A stretch of DNA of 64,000 bases from Bradyrhizobium canariense (GTDB taxonomy: Bacteria > Pseudomonadota > Alphaproteobacteria > Rhizobiales > Xanthobacteraceae), in assembly GCF_900105125.1 (NCBI RefSeq), contig NZ_LT629750.1, positions 5,111,001-5,175,000 on the forward strand, written 5' to 3'. Numbering within the stretch: the stretch's first letter is position 1; every line of letters starts with the position of its first letter. This document shows positions 42,196-50,994 of this stretch, one piece after another. The position numbers and the translations under genes were made by a program. Under the pieces are notes generated by a model. It was not told where the DNA came from and searched no databases. It was given only the letters and a program-made list of their open reading frames with translations.

Positions 42196-42815
42196 GCGAT
42201 CACACCACATCCGAATCCGCAATATCAAGCGCAGCGCCGCAACGCCGGCCCTGGCTGCGCGTCGTGCTGATGGCATTGCCGCTGGCGAGCTTTGCAGCGC
42301 TCGCGGCGCTGTTCTGGTTTGGATTGCATGACGGCGATCCCTCGCGAATCCCCTCTGCCTTGATCGGCCATCCCGCGCCGCAAACCGCGCTGCCGCGGCT
42401 AGAGGGACTCGTCGGCAATGATGGGCAGGTGCCCGGTCTCGATCCCGCTGCGCTGAAAGGCAAGGTCAGCGTCGTCAACGTCTGGGCCTCGTGGTGCGTG
42501 CCGTGCCACGACGAAGCGCCGCTCTTGACCGCGCTCGGTCAGGACAAGCGGTTGCAATTGATCGGCATCAATTACAAGGACTCCGCCGACAACGCCCGCC
42601 GCTTCCTCGGGCGCTATGGCAACCCGTTCGGCATTGTCGGCGTCGACGACAACGGCCGCGCCGCGATCGAATGGGGGGTCTATGGCGTGCCCGAGACGTT
42701 CATTGTCGGACGCACCGGCACGATTCTGTTCAAGCTGGTCGGCCCGGTCACGCCAGACAATATCGACACCGTGCTGAGGGCCGAGATCGACAAGGCGCTG
42801 AAGGCGGGAAGTTAG
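42192..42815 (+). CDS. ccmG: Thiol:disulfide interchange protein CcmG/DsbE
   Basis: A 207-residue membrane-anchored thioredoxin that reduces apocytochrome c cysteines. One membrane segment (about residues 20-40) precedes the thioredoxin fold with the active site [17 protein letters not shown]. The segment [21 protein letters not shown] is the CcmG signature with the cis-Pro. It is the last gene of the operon here; ccmE, ccmF and ccmH are not in the window. Confidence 0.95.
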   Translation: MSDHTTSESAISSAAPQRRPWLRVVLMALPLASFAALAALFWFGLHDGDPSRIPSALIGHPAPQTALPRLEGLVGNDGQVPGLDPAALKGKVSVVNVWASWCVPCHDEAPLLTALGQDKRLQLIGINYKDSADNARRFLGRYGNPFGIVGVDDNGRAAIEWGVYGVPETFIVGRTGTILFKLVGPVTPDNIDTVLRAEIDKALKAGS

Positions 42816-42822
42816 GTTTTAG

Positions 42823-42945
42823 CCGTCATTCCGCGGCGCGCGTTAGCGCGAACCTCAGATGTGCGATTGCACATTGGGGAAACTTGAAATGATCAGCGCG
42901 AGATTCCGGGTTCGCTTGCTAAAAGCCCGCGCCCCGGAATGACGA
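42823..42945. repeat. Palindromic repeat, family C
   Basis: Begins CCGTCATTCCGCGGCGCGCG and ends CCCCGGAATGACG, with GATGTGCGATTGCAC and GCGAGATTCCGGGTTCGC between. It lies in the convergent gap between ccmG and yciB. Confidence 0.8.
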
Positions 42946-42957
42946 ACGGGATGTAGC

Positions 42958-43560
42958 TCATCCCTTCCGCACGTCGCCGGCGTCCGCCTCGCTGGTTTCC
43001 AGCGTCGCCGGCTCCAGGTGATAGCGCTTGATCAGCGGCATCTGGGTAATCGCAAAAATCATGGTCAGCGGGATCACGCCGAACGCCTTGAACGCGACCC
43101 AGAAATCGGTGGTCTGGGTGCGCCAGACCGCCTCGTTCAGGATCGCCATGGCGAAAAAGAACAACGCCCAGCGCAAGGTCAGCATGCGCCAGCCCTGCGG
43201 CGTGAGGTTGAACATCTGGTCGAACATGATCGCGATAAAGGAGCGGCCGAACAGGAGGCCGCCGCCGAGGACCGCGGCGAACAGGCTGTAGATGATGGTC
43301 GGCTTGACCTTGATGAAGGTCTCGTCGTGCAGCACCAGCGTCAGCGTGCCGAACACGATGACGATGACGCCGGTGACCAGCGCCATGATCGGCACGTGCC
43401 GCGTCACCACGTAAGAGGCGATCATCGCGGCGACCACCGCGACCATGAATGCGCCGGTCGCCACGAACAAATGAAATTTGGCGTTGGCGAGAAAGAAGAT
43501 CAGCAACGGACCGAGTTCGGTCGCAAGCTTGAACAGCGGATGCGGCTGGGTTTTGTCCAT
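42958..43560 (-). CDS. yciB: Septation protein A / inner membrane protein YciB
   Basis: A 200-residue protein with five or six hydrophobic segments. The start is ATG 43560 ([20 protein letters not shown]), the family's conserved N-terminal helix [14 protein letters not shown] follows. [21 protein letters not shown] and the [17 protein letters not shown] segment are typical of IspZ/YciB. The family affects septation and envelope synthesis. It is separated from ftsY by a palindromic repeat. Confidence 0.93.
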   Translation of the reverse strand: MDKTQPHPLFKLATELGPLLIFFLANAKFHLFVATGAFMVAVVAAMIASYVVTRHVPIMALVTGVIVIVFGTLTLVLHDETFIKVKPTIIYSLFAAVLGGGLLFGRSFIAIMFDQMFNLTPQGWRMLTLRWALFFFAMAILNEAVWRTQTTDFWVAFKAFGVIPLTMIFAITQMPLIKRYHLEPATLETSEADAGDVRKG

Positions 43561-43599
43561 CACGTGACCTTTGCTGCCGTCATCATCCGCCACCGGGTC

Positions 43600-43713
43600 G
43601 GCGCAGAGCGCCGCCCGATGACAGGCTCCAACGGATGATCCAGTATTCCGAGCCGCCTCGATTCCCACGAACGGTGCGGCATACTGGATGCCCCGCTTTC
43701 GCGGGGCATGACA
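43600..43713. repeat. Palindromic repeat, family B
   Basis: Contains ATCATCCGCCACCGGG, GGATGATCCAGTATTCCGAG and a closing hairpin at 43682-43712 that is identical to 20001-20031. It lies between ftsY and yciB on one transcript strand. Confidence 0.85.
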
Positions 43714-43722
43714 AGAAAAACC

Positions 43723-44670
43723 TCACGACTCAATCCCCGCAATCGCCTGCGCGAAATCCCGCGCCGTGAACGGCGCGAGATCGTCGATGCTCTCGCCGAC
43801 GCCGATGAAGTGCACCGGCAATTTGAATTTCTCGGCCAGCGCCACCAGAATGCCGCCGCGCGCGGTGCCGTCGAGTTTTGTCATCACCAGCCCGGTCACG
43901 CCTGCGGTACGATGAAATGCCTCGACCTGCGACAGCGCATTTTGTCCCACGGTGGCGTCGAGCACCAGCAGCACGGCATGCGGCGCGGAAGCATCGACCT
44001 TCTTGATAACGCGAACGACCTTTTCGAGTTCTTTCATCAGTTCGGCTTTGTTCTGCAGGCGGCCGGCGGTATCGACCAGCAGCACGTCGAACTTGCCTTC
44101 GCGCGCCGCGGTCAGCGCATTGAACGCAAGGCTCGCGGAATCCGAACCTTGCGCGCCCGCGATCACGGGCGATTTCGTGCGCTCGCCCCAGACTTTCAAT
44201 TGCTCGATCGCGGCGGCACGAAAGGTGTCGCCTGCCGCCAGCATCACCTTGCGGCCCTCGGCCGCGAATTTCGCCGCGAGCTTGCCGATGGTGGTGGTCT
44301 TGCCGGAACCGTTGACGCCGACCACGAGAACCACGAATGGCTTCTGCGCCGGATCGATCACCAGCGGCATCGCCACCGGCGACAGCACCTTCTCGACTTC
44401 GGTCGCGACCACGGCTTTGACTTCGTCCGCCGAGATCGCCTTGTCGTAACGACCGGTACCGACCGCGTCGGCAATGCGGACAGCCACTTCGGTGCCGAGA
44501 TCAGCGCGCAGCAGCACGTCCTCGATATCATCGAGCATCGCACGGTCGAGCTTGCGCTTGGTGACGAGATCGGCGACCGCGGACCCAAGCGAACTCGACG
44601 TGCGCTTCAGCCCGGCGGAAAGCCGCCGCCACCAGCTCAGTTTTGGCTTTTCGGGAGTGGTATCGTTCAT
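43723..44670 (-). CDS. ftsY: Signal recognition particle receptor FtsY
   Basis: A 315-residue SRP GTPase that docks ribosome-SRP complexes at the membrane. P-loop GVNGSGKTTTIGKLAAKF (about residues 118-135), DTAGRLQNKAELM and TKLDGTARGG are present. The acidic A domain is short, as usual in alphaproteobacteria. Its partner ffh lies at 51 kb. The start lies 28 bases from the divergent RluA-type gene. Confidence 0.97.
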   Translation of the reverse strand: MNDTTPEKPKLSWWRRLSAGLKRTSSSLGSAVADLVTKRKLDRAMLDDIEDVLLRADLGTEVAVRIADAVGTGRYDKAISADEVKAVVATEVEKVLSPVAMPLVIDPAQKPFVVLVVGVNGSGKTTTIGKLAAKFAAEGRKVMLAAGDTFRAAAIEQLKVWGERTKSPVIAGAQGSDSASLAFNALTAAREGKFDVLLVDTAGRLQNKAELMKELEKVVRVIKKVDASAPHAVLLVLDATVGQNALSQVEAFHRTAGVTGLVMTKLDGTARGGILVALAEKFKLPVHFIGVGESIDDLAPFTARDFAQAIAGIES

Positions 44671-44698
44671 GGTGGGGGTGTGTTAGCGGTTTCGCGCC

Positions 44699-45421
44699 AT
44701 GAGTGAAAGTCTCGATCGATTGATGGATGTTCCCGAGTTGACGGCGGACGAAATCCAGGCCCGCGTGCTCCATCGCGACGGCCTGATGCTGGTGATCGAC
44801 AAGCCGGCGGGCCTGCCGGTGCATCGCGGCCCAAAAGGCGGCGCCAATCTCGAAACCTCGTTCGACGCGCTGCGGTTCGGCCTGCCGCGGCCGCCGGTTC
44901 TCGCGCACCGGCTGGACAAGGACACCTCCGGCTGCCTCGTGCTCGGACGCCATCGCAAGGCCACGGCCTCGCTTGGCCTATTATTCAAGCATGGCAAGAT
45001 TTCGAAGACCTATTGGGCCGTGGTCGAGGGCGGACCGGCCGAGGATGAAGGCACCATCGACATGCCACTCGGCCGCCTCAACGCCGAGCGCGGCTGGTGG
45101 CAGAAGCCGGATCCGGAGGGGCAGAAGGCGATCACGACCTGGAAGGTATTGGGACGCGGTGACGGCCTTGCGTGGCTTGCGCTCGAACCGGTCACCGGCC
45201 GCACCCATCAATTGCGCGTGCACTCGGCTGCCACGGGCTGGCCGATCGTCGGCGATAATATCTACGGCAACGGCCCGCGCTTTGGCGAACCGCGGCTGCA
45301 TCTGCATTCCCGCGAGATCGCGATCCCGATCTCCAGGAACAAGGAACCGGTGCGCGTGGTCGCGCCCGCGCCCGACCATTTGCACGAACGGCTCAGGGCG
45401 TGCGGGTGGAATGGGGAGTAG
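44699..45421 (+). CDS. RluA-family RNA pseudouridine synthase
   Basis: A 240-residue enzyme. The catalytic Asp is in AHRLDKDTSGCLVLGR (about residues 66-81), and the family blocks MLVIDKPAGLPVHRG and EPVTGRTHQLRVHSA are present. There is no S4 domain, so the target (rRNA or tRNA) is uncertain. It is divergent from ftsY with only 28 bases between start codons, so promoters overlap the opposite gene's leader. Confidence 0.92.
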   Translation: MSESLDRLMDVPELTADEIQARVLHRDGLMLVIDKPAGLPVHRGPKGGANLETSFDALRFGLPRPPVLAHRLDKDTSGCLVLGRHRKATASLGLLFKHGKISKTYWAVVEGGPAEDEGTIDMPLGRLNAERGWWQKPDPEGQKAITTWKVLGRGDGLAWLALEPVTGRTHQLRVHSAATGWPIVGDNIYGNGPRFGEPRLHLHSREIAIPISRNKEPVRVVAPAPDHLHERLRACGWNGE

Positions 45422-45454
45422 CGGCAAGAGAGCTGCGCGCTATTCCGATTACGG

Positions 45455-45560
45455 CTGTCATCATCCGCGACAGCGGATGATCCAGTATTCCAGAGAAGTT
45501 CATGGCTCGTCACTAGGGCCGCGGCGCACTGGGTCGCCAGGTCAAGCCGGGCCACGACAA
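45455..45560. repeat. Palindromic repeat fragment, family B
   Basis: CATCATCCGCGACAGCGGATG followed by ATCCAGTATTCC matches the 5' part of the 43600 element. The rest (to about 45560) is a degenerate GGGCC/CGTGGCCC-type region. It fills the convergent gap between the pseudouridine synthase gene and mtaB. Confidence 0.7.
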
Positions 45561-45565
45561 CTGGT

Positions 45566-46837
45566 TCACACGGTCAACCGCGCACCGTCATGCCCCGCAA
45601 TCCTCAGCGCCCGCACCGTACCCGGTGTCTCACCACCAATCGCCACCGGCAGGAAATGCTCGGTACGGCCCTGCGAGACGCTCTCGATGAGAATTTCGCG
45701 CATCGCGCCGATCTCGGATGCGAGCCGCCGCCGCAATGCGGCTTCGCCCTTCGCGCGTAATCGTTTCGCGCGCTCCTTGATGATATCGCCCGCGACCTGC
45801 GGCATCCGCGCCGCCGGCGTGCCCGGACGTTTCGAGTAGGGAAATACATGCAGGAAGGTGAGATCGCATTGGTCCACCAGATCCTGCGAGCGCGCAAACA
45901 TCTCTTCGGTCTCGGTCGGGAAGCCTGCGATGATGTCTGCGCCGATCGCGATGTCCGGCCGCAGCCGCCGCACCTGCGCGCAGAATTCAATCGCATCGAC
46001 GCGGGAATGCCGGCGCTTCATCCGCTTCAGGATCAGATCATCGCCTGATTGCAGCGACAAATGCAGATGCGGCATCAGCCGTTCATCCTCCGCGATCACA
46101 TCGAACAGATCGCGATCGGCCTCGATGGAATCGATCGACGAAATGCGCAGGCGCTTCAGTTCCGGCACATGACGCAGGATTTGCCGGGTCAGCATCCCGA
46201 GCTTCGGCGCGCCCGGCAGATCCGCGCCATAGCTGGTGAGATCGACGCCGGTCAGCACGATCTCGGCATGGCCGTGCTCGACCAGCGCGCGGACTTGCCC
46301 GACCACGGCGCCCATCGGCACCGAACGCGAATTACCGCGGCCATAGGGGATGATGCAGAAGGTGCAACGATGATCGCAGCCGTTCTGCACCTGCACGAAC
46401 ACCCGCGGCAGACCAGTCTTGAAGCCATCCAGCAGATGCGGCGCCATCTCCTTGACCGCCATGATATCGGCGACCGCGATCTTTTGGCTTTGGTCGATGC
46501 CGAACTTTGCCGGTGTGTCGAACGCCGCGCGGGTCGCGCGCCATGCCTCGCTGCGCATCTTGTCGTCATTGCCGAGGACGCGATCGACCTCGGCCATGCC
46601 TGCGAACATTTCGGCCTGCGTCTGCGCCGCGCACCCGGTGACGACGATCCGCGCGTCAGGCCGCTCGCGCTTGATCCGGCGGATCGATTGCCGCGCCTGC
46701 GCGACAGCCTCATTGGTGACCGCGCAACTATTGATGACGATGGTGTCGGTGAGGCCGGCGTCCTCCGCCTCGCGCGCGATCACCTCGGATTCGAAGGCGT
46801 TGAGGCGGCAGCCGAAGGTGACGATCTCGACCGTCAT
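45566..46837 (-). CDS. mtaB: tRNA t6A37 methylthiotransferase MtaB
   Basis: A 423-residue radical SAM enzyme that adds a methylthio group to t6A37 of tRNA. The N-terminal MTTase domain has the three cluster Cys in TFGCRLNAFES, INSCAVT and VTGCAAQTQ; the radical SAM cluster motif is GCDHRCTFCIIPYGRGNSR (about residues 138-156); a C-terminal TRAM-like region follows. ATG 46837 shares its base with the dapF stop (TGATG), so the two genes are translationally coupled. Confidence 0.95.
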   Translation of the reverse strand: MTVEIVTFGCRLNAFESEVIAREAEDAGLTDTIVINSCAVTNEAVAQARQSIRRIKRERPDARIVVTGCAAQTQAEMFAGMAEVDRVLGNDDKMRSEAWRATRAAFDTPAKFGIDQSQKIAVADIMAVKEMAPHLLDGFKTGLPRVFVQVQNGCDHRCTFCIIPYGRGNSRSVPMGAVVGQVRALVEHGHAEIVLTGVDLTSYGADLPGAPKLGMLTRQILRHVPELKRLRISSIDSIEADRDLFDVIAEDERLMPHLHLSLQSGDDLILKRMKRRHSRVDAIEFCAQVRRLRPDIAIGADIIAGFPTETEEMFARSQDLVDQCDLTFLHVFPYSKRPGTPAARMPQVAGDIIKERAKRLRAKGEAALRRRLASEIGAMREILIESVSQGRTEHFLPVAIGGETPGTVRALRIAGHDGARLTV

Positions 46838-47709
46838 CACGCGACGCTGGCAAACAGCGCGGGGTCGAACGTTCCCTCATACTCGAACGTCGCCGTACCC
46901 GTCATCAAGACATGGTCATCGCGCTCGCGCCAGTCGATCGAGAGTTCGCCGCCGGGCAGCGAAATGTTGACGATGCGATTGGCGCGCTTGAGCCGTGCCG
47001 CGGCAACGGCCGTGGCGCAGGCCGCCGAGCCGCACGCTTTGGTCAGCCCCGCGCCGCGCTCCCAGGTGCGGATCGTGATGTGGTCGCGATCGGCGATATG
47101 CGCGAGCGTGATGTTGGCGCGCTCGGGGAAGATCGGATGATTTTCCAGCAGCGGCCCGAAGCGCGCGAGATCGTAGGCGTTGACGTCGTCGACCCAGAAG
47201 ATCGCATGCGGATTGCCCATGCTGACCACCGACGGCGAATGCAGCAGCGGCGCATCGATCGGCCCGACCTGCAATTCGATATAGCGGGTGTCGCGAAACT
47301 CTTCCGCCAGCGGAATATCCTGCCAGCCGAATTTCGGCGCGCCCATGTCGATGGTGTAGAGATCGGGCGACGGGCCCTGCCAGCAGTTCAAAAGGCCGGC
47401 CGGGGTTTCGAAGGTGACAGCGGTCTCGCCAGTCTTCTCGAACAGCCGGCGCACCACGCAGCGCATGCCATTGCCGCAGGCGCCGGCTTCCGAACCGTCA
47501 TTGTTGTAGATGCGGATGAAAGCTTCGGTTCCCTGCAGCCGCGGCGGCTGCAGCACCATCAGCTGATCATAGGGCACGCCCGCAGGCGAGGCGACCGCAC
47601 GCGCTTCCTCGGCCGTGACGACGGCAGGCTTGTCGCGCAGATCGACCACGACAATCTCGTTGCCGATGCCGTTCATCTTGGCAAATGCGTGATTGGCCAG
47701 CGCGCTCAT
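46837..47709 (-). CDS. dapF: Diaminopimelate epimerase
   Basis: A 290-residue enzyme making meso-diaminopimelate for lysine and peptidoglycan. The two catalytic Cys are in [16 protein letters not shown] (about residue 77) and [15 protein letters not shown] (about residue 224). [17 protein letters not shown] is the standard N-terminal block. It is the first gene of the dapF-mtaB pair; pairing with mtaB and ftsY is common in Rhizobiales. Confidence 0.97.
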   Translation of the reverse strand: MSALANHAFAKMNGIGNEIVVVDLRDKPAVVTAEEARAVASPAGVPYDQLMVLQPPRLQGTEAFIRIYNNDGSEAGACGNGMRCVVRRLFEKTGETAVTFETPAGLLNCWQGPSPDLYTIDMGAPKFGWQDIPLAEEFRDTRYIELQVGPIDAPLLHSPSVVSMGNPHAIFWVDDVNAYDLARFGPLLENHPIFPERANITLAHIADRDHITIRTWERGAGLTKACGSAACATAVAAARLKRANRIVNISLPGGELSIDWRERDDHVLMTGTATFEYEGTFDPALFASVA

Positions 47710-47780
47710 GAAATATCCTGATTTATGCCTGCCTTATATGGCCAATGATGCGGAATTGACCAGTATCCGTTGCACGGGCG

Positions 47781-47798
47781 CATGACATATCTGTCATG
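47781..47798. promoter_or_regulatory. Palindrome CATGACA-N4-TGTCATG
   Basis: An 18-base site with perfect 7-base arms in the divergent gap between dapF and the GyrI-like gene. It looks like a dimeric regulator site. No regulator gene is adjacent. Confidence 0.4.
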
Positions 47799-47892
47799 GG
47801 ACGAAAACCGGAATGGCGTGTTAAGAATGGCGGCGCCTTCGCGATGTGACCGGGACATGCCGCGACGACCTGAGAATCAGGGCTTGGGCAAG

Positions 47893-47948
47893 ACTTGAGA
47901 ATCAGGACTTGAGAATCAAGACTTGGGGACGACGACTTGGGGATGGAG
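47893..47948 (+). repeat. Four tandem 14-base repeats before a start codon
   Basis: Units ACTTGAGAATCAGG, ACTTGAGAATCAAG, ACTTGGGGACGACG and ACTTGGGGATGGAG follow each other without gaps; a diverged copy precedes them. The last unit contains the GGAG ribosome-binding site of the gene at 47957, so repeat number could change the leader of that message. Confidence 0.7.
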
Positions 47949-47956
47949 AATACTGA

Positions 47957-48679
47957 ATGAATCGCTTTAGGTCTTTACGCTTTGCCATGGTCGCGCTGAT
48001 CCCGGCCGCGGTGATTTCGCTGGGCATTGCCACGGCGCTGGCGCAATCGCCGGCCGCGACACCCGCGCCTGCCCCGTCCGCGACACCCGCCCCGTCTGCG
48101 ACGCCTGCGCCCGCCGCAACGCCTGCCCCGCCACCGGCCGAGACCAAGTCACCGGCAGACACCCCGGCGGCAGACCAGACGGCGCCTGCGACGCCGCCCG
48201 CGGCTTCGGTTCAGACCGCCGATCCCTTTGGTGAGGAAATCACGCTGGCACCGAAGACGGTGGTCATCCTCAAGGGCAACGCCAACTGGGATTCGGCGTT
48301 CGACACCCTGATGGATTCGTTCAAGGCGCTGTCGGCGCTGCTCGACAAGCAGGGCATCAAGCCGTCGGGCAATCCGATGATCGTCTATACGTCGACCGAC
48401 GATACCGGCTTCACCTATATGGCGGAAATGCCGGTCGATCAGGAGCCCAAGAACCTGACCAAGGCGATGAGCATGGGCAAGTCGCCGGAAGGCAAAGCGC
48501 TGAAGTTTGTCCATCGCGGCTCCTACGACAATATGGACAACACCTATGAAGCCATCACCAATCACCTCGACGACAAGAAGCTCGAGGCCAAGGACACCTT
48601 CATCGAGGAATACATCACCGACCCCCTGAAGACTGCGGAGGACAAGCTGGTGATCGACGTCTATGTGCCGCTGAAGTGA
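47957..48679 (+). CDS. Exported GyrI-like domain protein
   Basis: A 240-residue protein with a signal peptide (about residues 1-30, ending TALAQ), then a low-complexity Ala/Pro/Thr linker to about residue 90 (ATPAPAPSATPAPS). The C-terminal half (about 95-240) resembles the GyrI-like small-molecule-binding fold: LKGNANWDSAFDTLMDSF, GNPMIVYTSTDD, then FVHRGSYDNMDNTYEAITNH and EEYITDPLKT. Export of such a domain is notable, since most GyrI domains are cytoplasmic. The ligand is unknown. The SIMPL-domain gene starts five bases after its stop. Confidence 0.82.
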   Translation: MNRFRSLRFAMVALIPAAVISLGIATALAQSPAATPAPAPSATPAPSATPAPAATPAPPPAETKSPADTPAADQTAPATPPAASVQTADPFGEEITLAPKTVVILKGNANWDSAFDTLMDSFKALSALLDKQGIKPSGNPMIVYTSTDDTGFTYMAEMPVDQEPKNLTKAMSMGKSPEGKALKFVHRGSYDNMDNTYEAITNHLDDKKLEAKDTFIEEYITDPLKTAEDKLVIDVYVPLK

Positions 48680-48684
48680 GCCTC

Positions 48685-49386
48685 ATGGAGCGCCATACCA
48701 TCTTCGCCGCCGCCATCGGCGCGGGGATGCTGCTCGTTGCGCCCGCGCTGGCGCAGACGACGCCTCCCGCCATGATTTCAGTGACCGGCGAGGCCACGAT
48801 ATCGGTGCCGCCCGACCAGGCGCAGGTCGAGGCCGGTGCCACGTCCTATGCCAAAACCGCGCGCCTGGCTTCCGAGACCAATAACGCGGCGGTGGGCCAG
48901 CTGCTGCTGGCGTTGAAGGCCGCCAATATCGACCAAAAGGATATCCAGACCTCGCGGCTGCTGCTGCAGCCACAATACGAGCCAAACCACAATCCGCCGA
49001 CGGTCGTCGGATATCGCGCCAGCAATCAGGTGACGGTGCGCTTGCGCGACGTCAGCAAGGTCGCGAGCACGATCGACCTGCTGGTGGGCGCGGGCGCGAC
49101 CGATATCGGCGGTGTCAGTTTCACGGTGTCGCAAGCCTCGAAGCTTCTCGATGACGCCCGCGAACAGGCTGTTGCCGACGCCCGCCGCAAGGCCGAGATC
49201 TATGCCAAGGCCGCCGGCGTCGCGCTTGGCGCGCCGCTCAGTATCTCGGAAGAAGGCGGTTCGCCCGGTCCGGTATTCCGCGCCAAGATGGCCGCCGCAC
49301 CCATGGCCGCGACGCCGATCGCGCAAGGCGAAGAGACGCTTTCGGTGACGGTGAACGTGTCCTGGGCCATCAAGCAGGGGCAGTAA
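48685..49386 (+). CDS. SIMPL domain (DUF541) exported protein
   Basis: A 233-residue periplasmic protein. The start is ATG 48685; residues 1-23 are a signal peptide (MERHTIFAAAIG ... ALAQ). The family blocks ISVTGEATISVPPDQAQVEAG, YRASNQVTVRLRDVSKV and DAREQAVADARRKAEIYAKA are present. Members are linked to oxidative or envelope stress. It is in an operon with the GyrI-like gene. Confidence 0.9.
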   Translation: MERHTIFAAAIGAGMLLVAPALAQTTPPAMISVTGEATISVPPDQAQVEAGATSYAKTARLASETNNAAVGQLLLALKAANIDQKDIQTSRLLLQPQYEPNHNPPTVVGYRASNQVTVRLRDVSKVASTIDLLVGAGATDIGGVSFTVSQASKLLDDAREQAVADARRKAEIYAKAAGVALGAPLSISEEGGSPGPVFRAKMAAAPMAATPIAQGEETLSVTVNVSWAIKQGQ

Positions 49387-49431
49387 ATCCCGGCGAACGC
49401 CGGGACGACGAAACAAGTGAACGCGCCCGCC

Positions 49432-50559
49432 TTAAATCTCCACCACCTGTCCCGGCTTGAGCGCGACAAAACGTTCGCGCGGGACTTTTGCTTCGTCCAG
49501 CGCCTCATCCAACGCGTTGGCCGGTGCGTCGATCGCTTCGTCCGTTAGCTGAAACGTGCCGTGATGGTGCGCCAGGGCCTGCGCGGCGCCGCAATCGGCC
49601 AAGGCTTTCACGGCATCAGACGGGTTCATGTGCTGGTCGCGCATGAACCAGCGCGGCTCATAGGCGCCGATCGGCAGGATCGCCAGCCGCAGCGGGCCAT
49701 GCGCGTCGGCGACGCGACGGAAATGCTGGCCGTCGCCATAACCGGAATCGCAGACGACGTAGATCTTGCCGGCCGCCGTCTCCAGCACAAAACTCGCCCA
49801 CAGCGCCTTGTTGCGGTCGAACAATCCGCGCGCCGACCAATGCCGCGTCGGCACCAGCGTCACCGCGACCCCCTTGCCGAGTTCGACGCGATCCTGCCAG
49901 TCGAACGCCTCGGCCTTGATCGCACTGTCCGCGCTGCGCATGGTGAGATCGTTACCGAGCGGCGTGATCACCCGCGGCGAAAATTGCTTGGCAAGTTTTG
50001 ACAGCGTCGCGAGATCGAGGTGGTCGTAATGGCCGTGCGACACCAGCACGATATCGATGTCAGGCAAGGCTTCAAACGCAATGCCGGGATCGTTGTGACG
50101 CTTCGGTCCGGCAAAGCTGAATGGCGAGGCGCGCTCCGACCACACGGGATCGACCAGGATGTTCAGTCCCGCCGTCTGGATCAGCCAGCTCGCATGACCC
50201 ACGAACGAGAATCGGACCTTGGCGCCGTCAACCCGCTCCGGCGGCGTATCGGCATAGGGGCTCGGCGCCCGGTCCGGCCATCGATTCCGCTGCCGGCCGC
50301 CGCCGAACTGCCACCGCAAGACCTCGCGGAGCGATCTCGGCGGCGCGCCGTTTGGATCGAAGAAATGCAGACCGTCGAAATGATCGGAAACGGGGCCGTC
50401 ATAGGTTTTCATGCGGGAAGTCCAAAAGGCCGACAATCCAGCCGCGGCGGCGAGGCCAGCGAGGACGGTAAGAAGCCGGCGGCGGGTGATCGGGGCGATC
50501 ACGGATGGCGGGTGCGGTCGGAAGTCATACCTCGCTATATGGCGAGGGTTCGGCAACAT
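49432..50559 (-). CDS. MBL-fold metallo-hydrolase (NAPE-PLD-like)
   Basis: A 375-residue protein. The start is ATG 50559 (MLPNPRHIARYDFRP). The segment ITRRRLLTVLAGLAAAAGL is an N-terminal signal or anchor with a twin-arginine-like motif. The metallo-beta-lactamase fold follows with VLVSHGHYDHLDLATLSKL carrying the HxHxDH zinc ligands, GNDLTMRSADS, and CDSGYGDGQHF. The segment VRFSFVGHASWLIQTAG is typical of the UlaG/NAPE-PLD subgroup. A lipid or phosphodiester substrate is likely but not shown. Confidence 0.9.
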   Translation of the reverse strand: MLPNPRHIARYDFRPHPPSVIAPITRRRLLTVLAGLAAAAGLSAFWTSRMKTYDGPVSDHFDGLHFFDPNGAPPRSLREVLRWQFGGGRQRNRWPDRAPSPYADTPPERVDGAKVRFSFVGHASWLIQTAGLNILVDPVWSERASPFSFAGPKRHNDPGIAFEALPDIDIVLVSHGHYDHLDLATLSKLAKQFSPRVITPLGNDLTMRSADSAIKAEAFDWQDRVELGKGVAVTLVPTRHWSARGLFDRNKALWASFVLETAAGKIYVVCDSGYGDGQHFRRVADAHGPLRLAILPIGAYEPRWFMRDQHMNPSDAVKALADCGAAQALAHHHGTFQLTDEAIDAPANALDEALDEAKVPRERFVALKPGQVVEI

Positions 50560-50604
50560 GGAACCCAGGGGCCGCAGCGAAATCAAAACCCGGATAAAAT
50601 ACCA

Positions 50605-50817
50605 TTATGTTGAATGGCTTAACTCATATTCGGAGAGATCGATAACCGAGTTTTGTTGACTTTCCGCGTTCGATCGCTGTAAATCCGCCCACTCCTCGAA
50701 AAGACGTTCTTTTCGACCCGCCGCCCGGCCCTTGAGACCGGAGGCCAACGCCCGACAGCGCGATGCGCCCTCGGGCGCGAAATTGTTTGGAATATCCGTC
50801 TCGGCGCTAATCGCCAA
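50605..50817 (-). CDS. Possible small protein upstream of the MBL-fold gene
   Basis: A 70-residue frame from TTG 50817, ending EYELSHST at 50605. The composition is protein-like (acidic, with KERLFEEWADLQRSNAESQQ predicted helical), unlike the Arg/Pro-rich shadow frames elsewhere. No clear ribosome-binding site precedes the TTG, and the frame stays open through the palindromic repeat into the reverse of ffh, so the 5' end may have been replaced. It is on the same strand as the MBL gene, 46 bases upstream. It may be a remnant. Confidence 0.3.
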   Translation of the reverse strand: MAISAETDIPNNFAPEGASRCRALASGLKGRAAGRKERLFEEWADLQRSNAESQQNSVIDLSEYELSHST

Positions 50818-50831
50818 GACGCACTGACGAC

Positions 50832-50939
50832 ACCCTCTCCCATGGGGAGAGGGTTGGGGTGAGGGGGTACGGTTCATCCGTGATCCTCGCCCCCTCACCC
50901 GGCGCTTCGCGCCGACCTCTCCCCAACGGGGAGAGGTGA
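50832..50939. repeat. Palindromic repeat, family A, in the ffh leader
   Basis: Facing hairpins CCTCTCCCATGGGGAGAGG and CCTCTCCCCAACGGGGAGAGG enclose GGTGAGGGGG and CCCCCTCACC. This is the same element as 15665-15770. It ends 55 bases before the ffh start. Confidence 0.85.
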
Positions 50940-50994
50940 AGAGACAGACGTGAATGGCCAGGACAAGCCCGGCCATGACGAAGGAAAAACGGCA

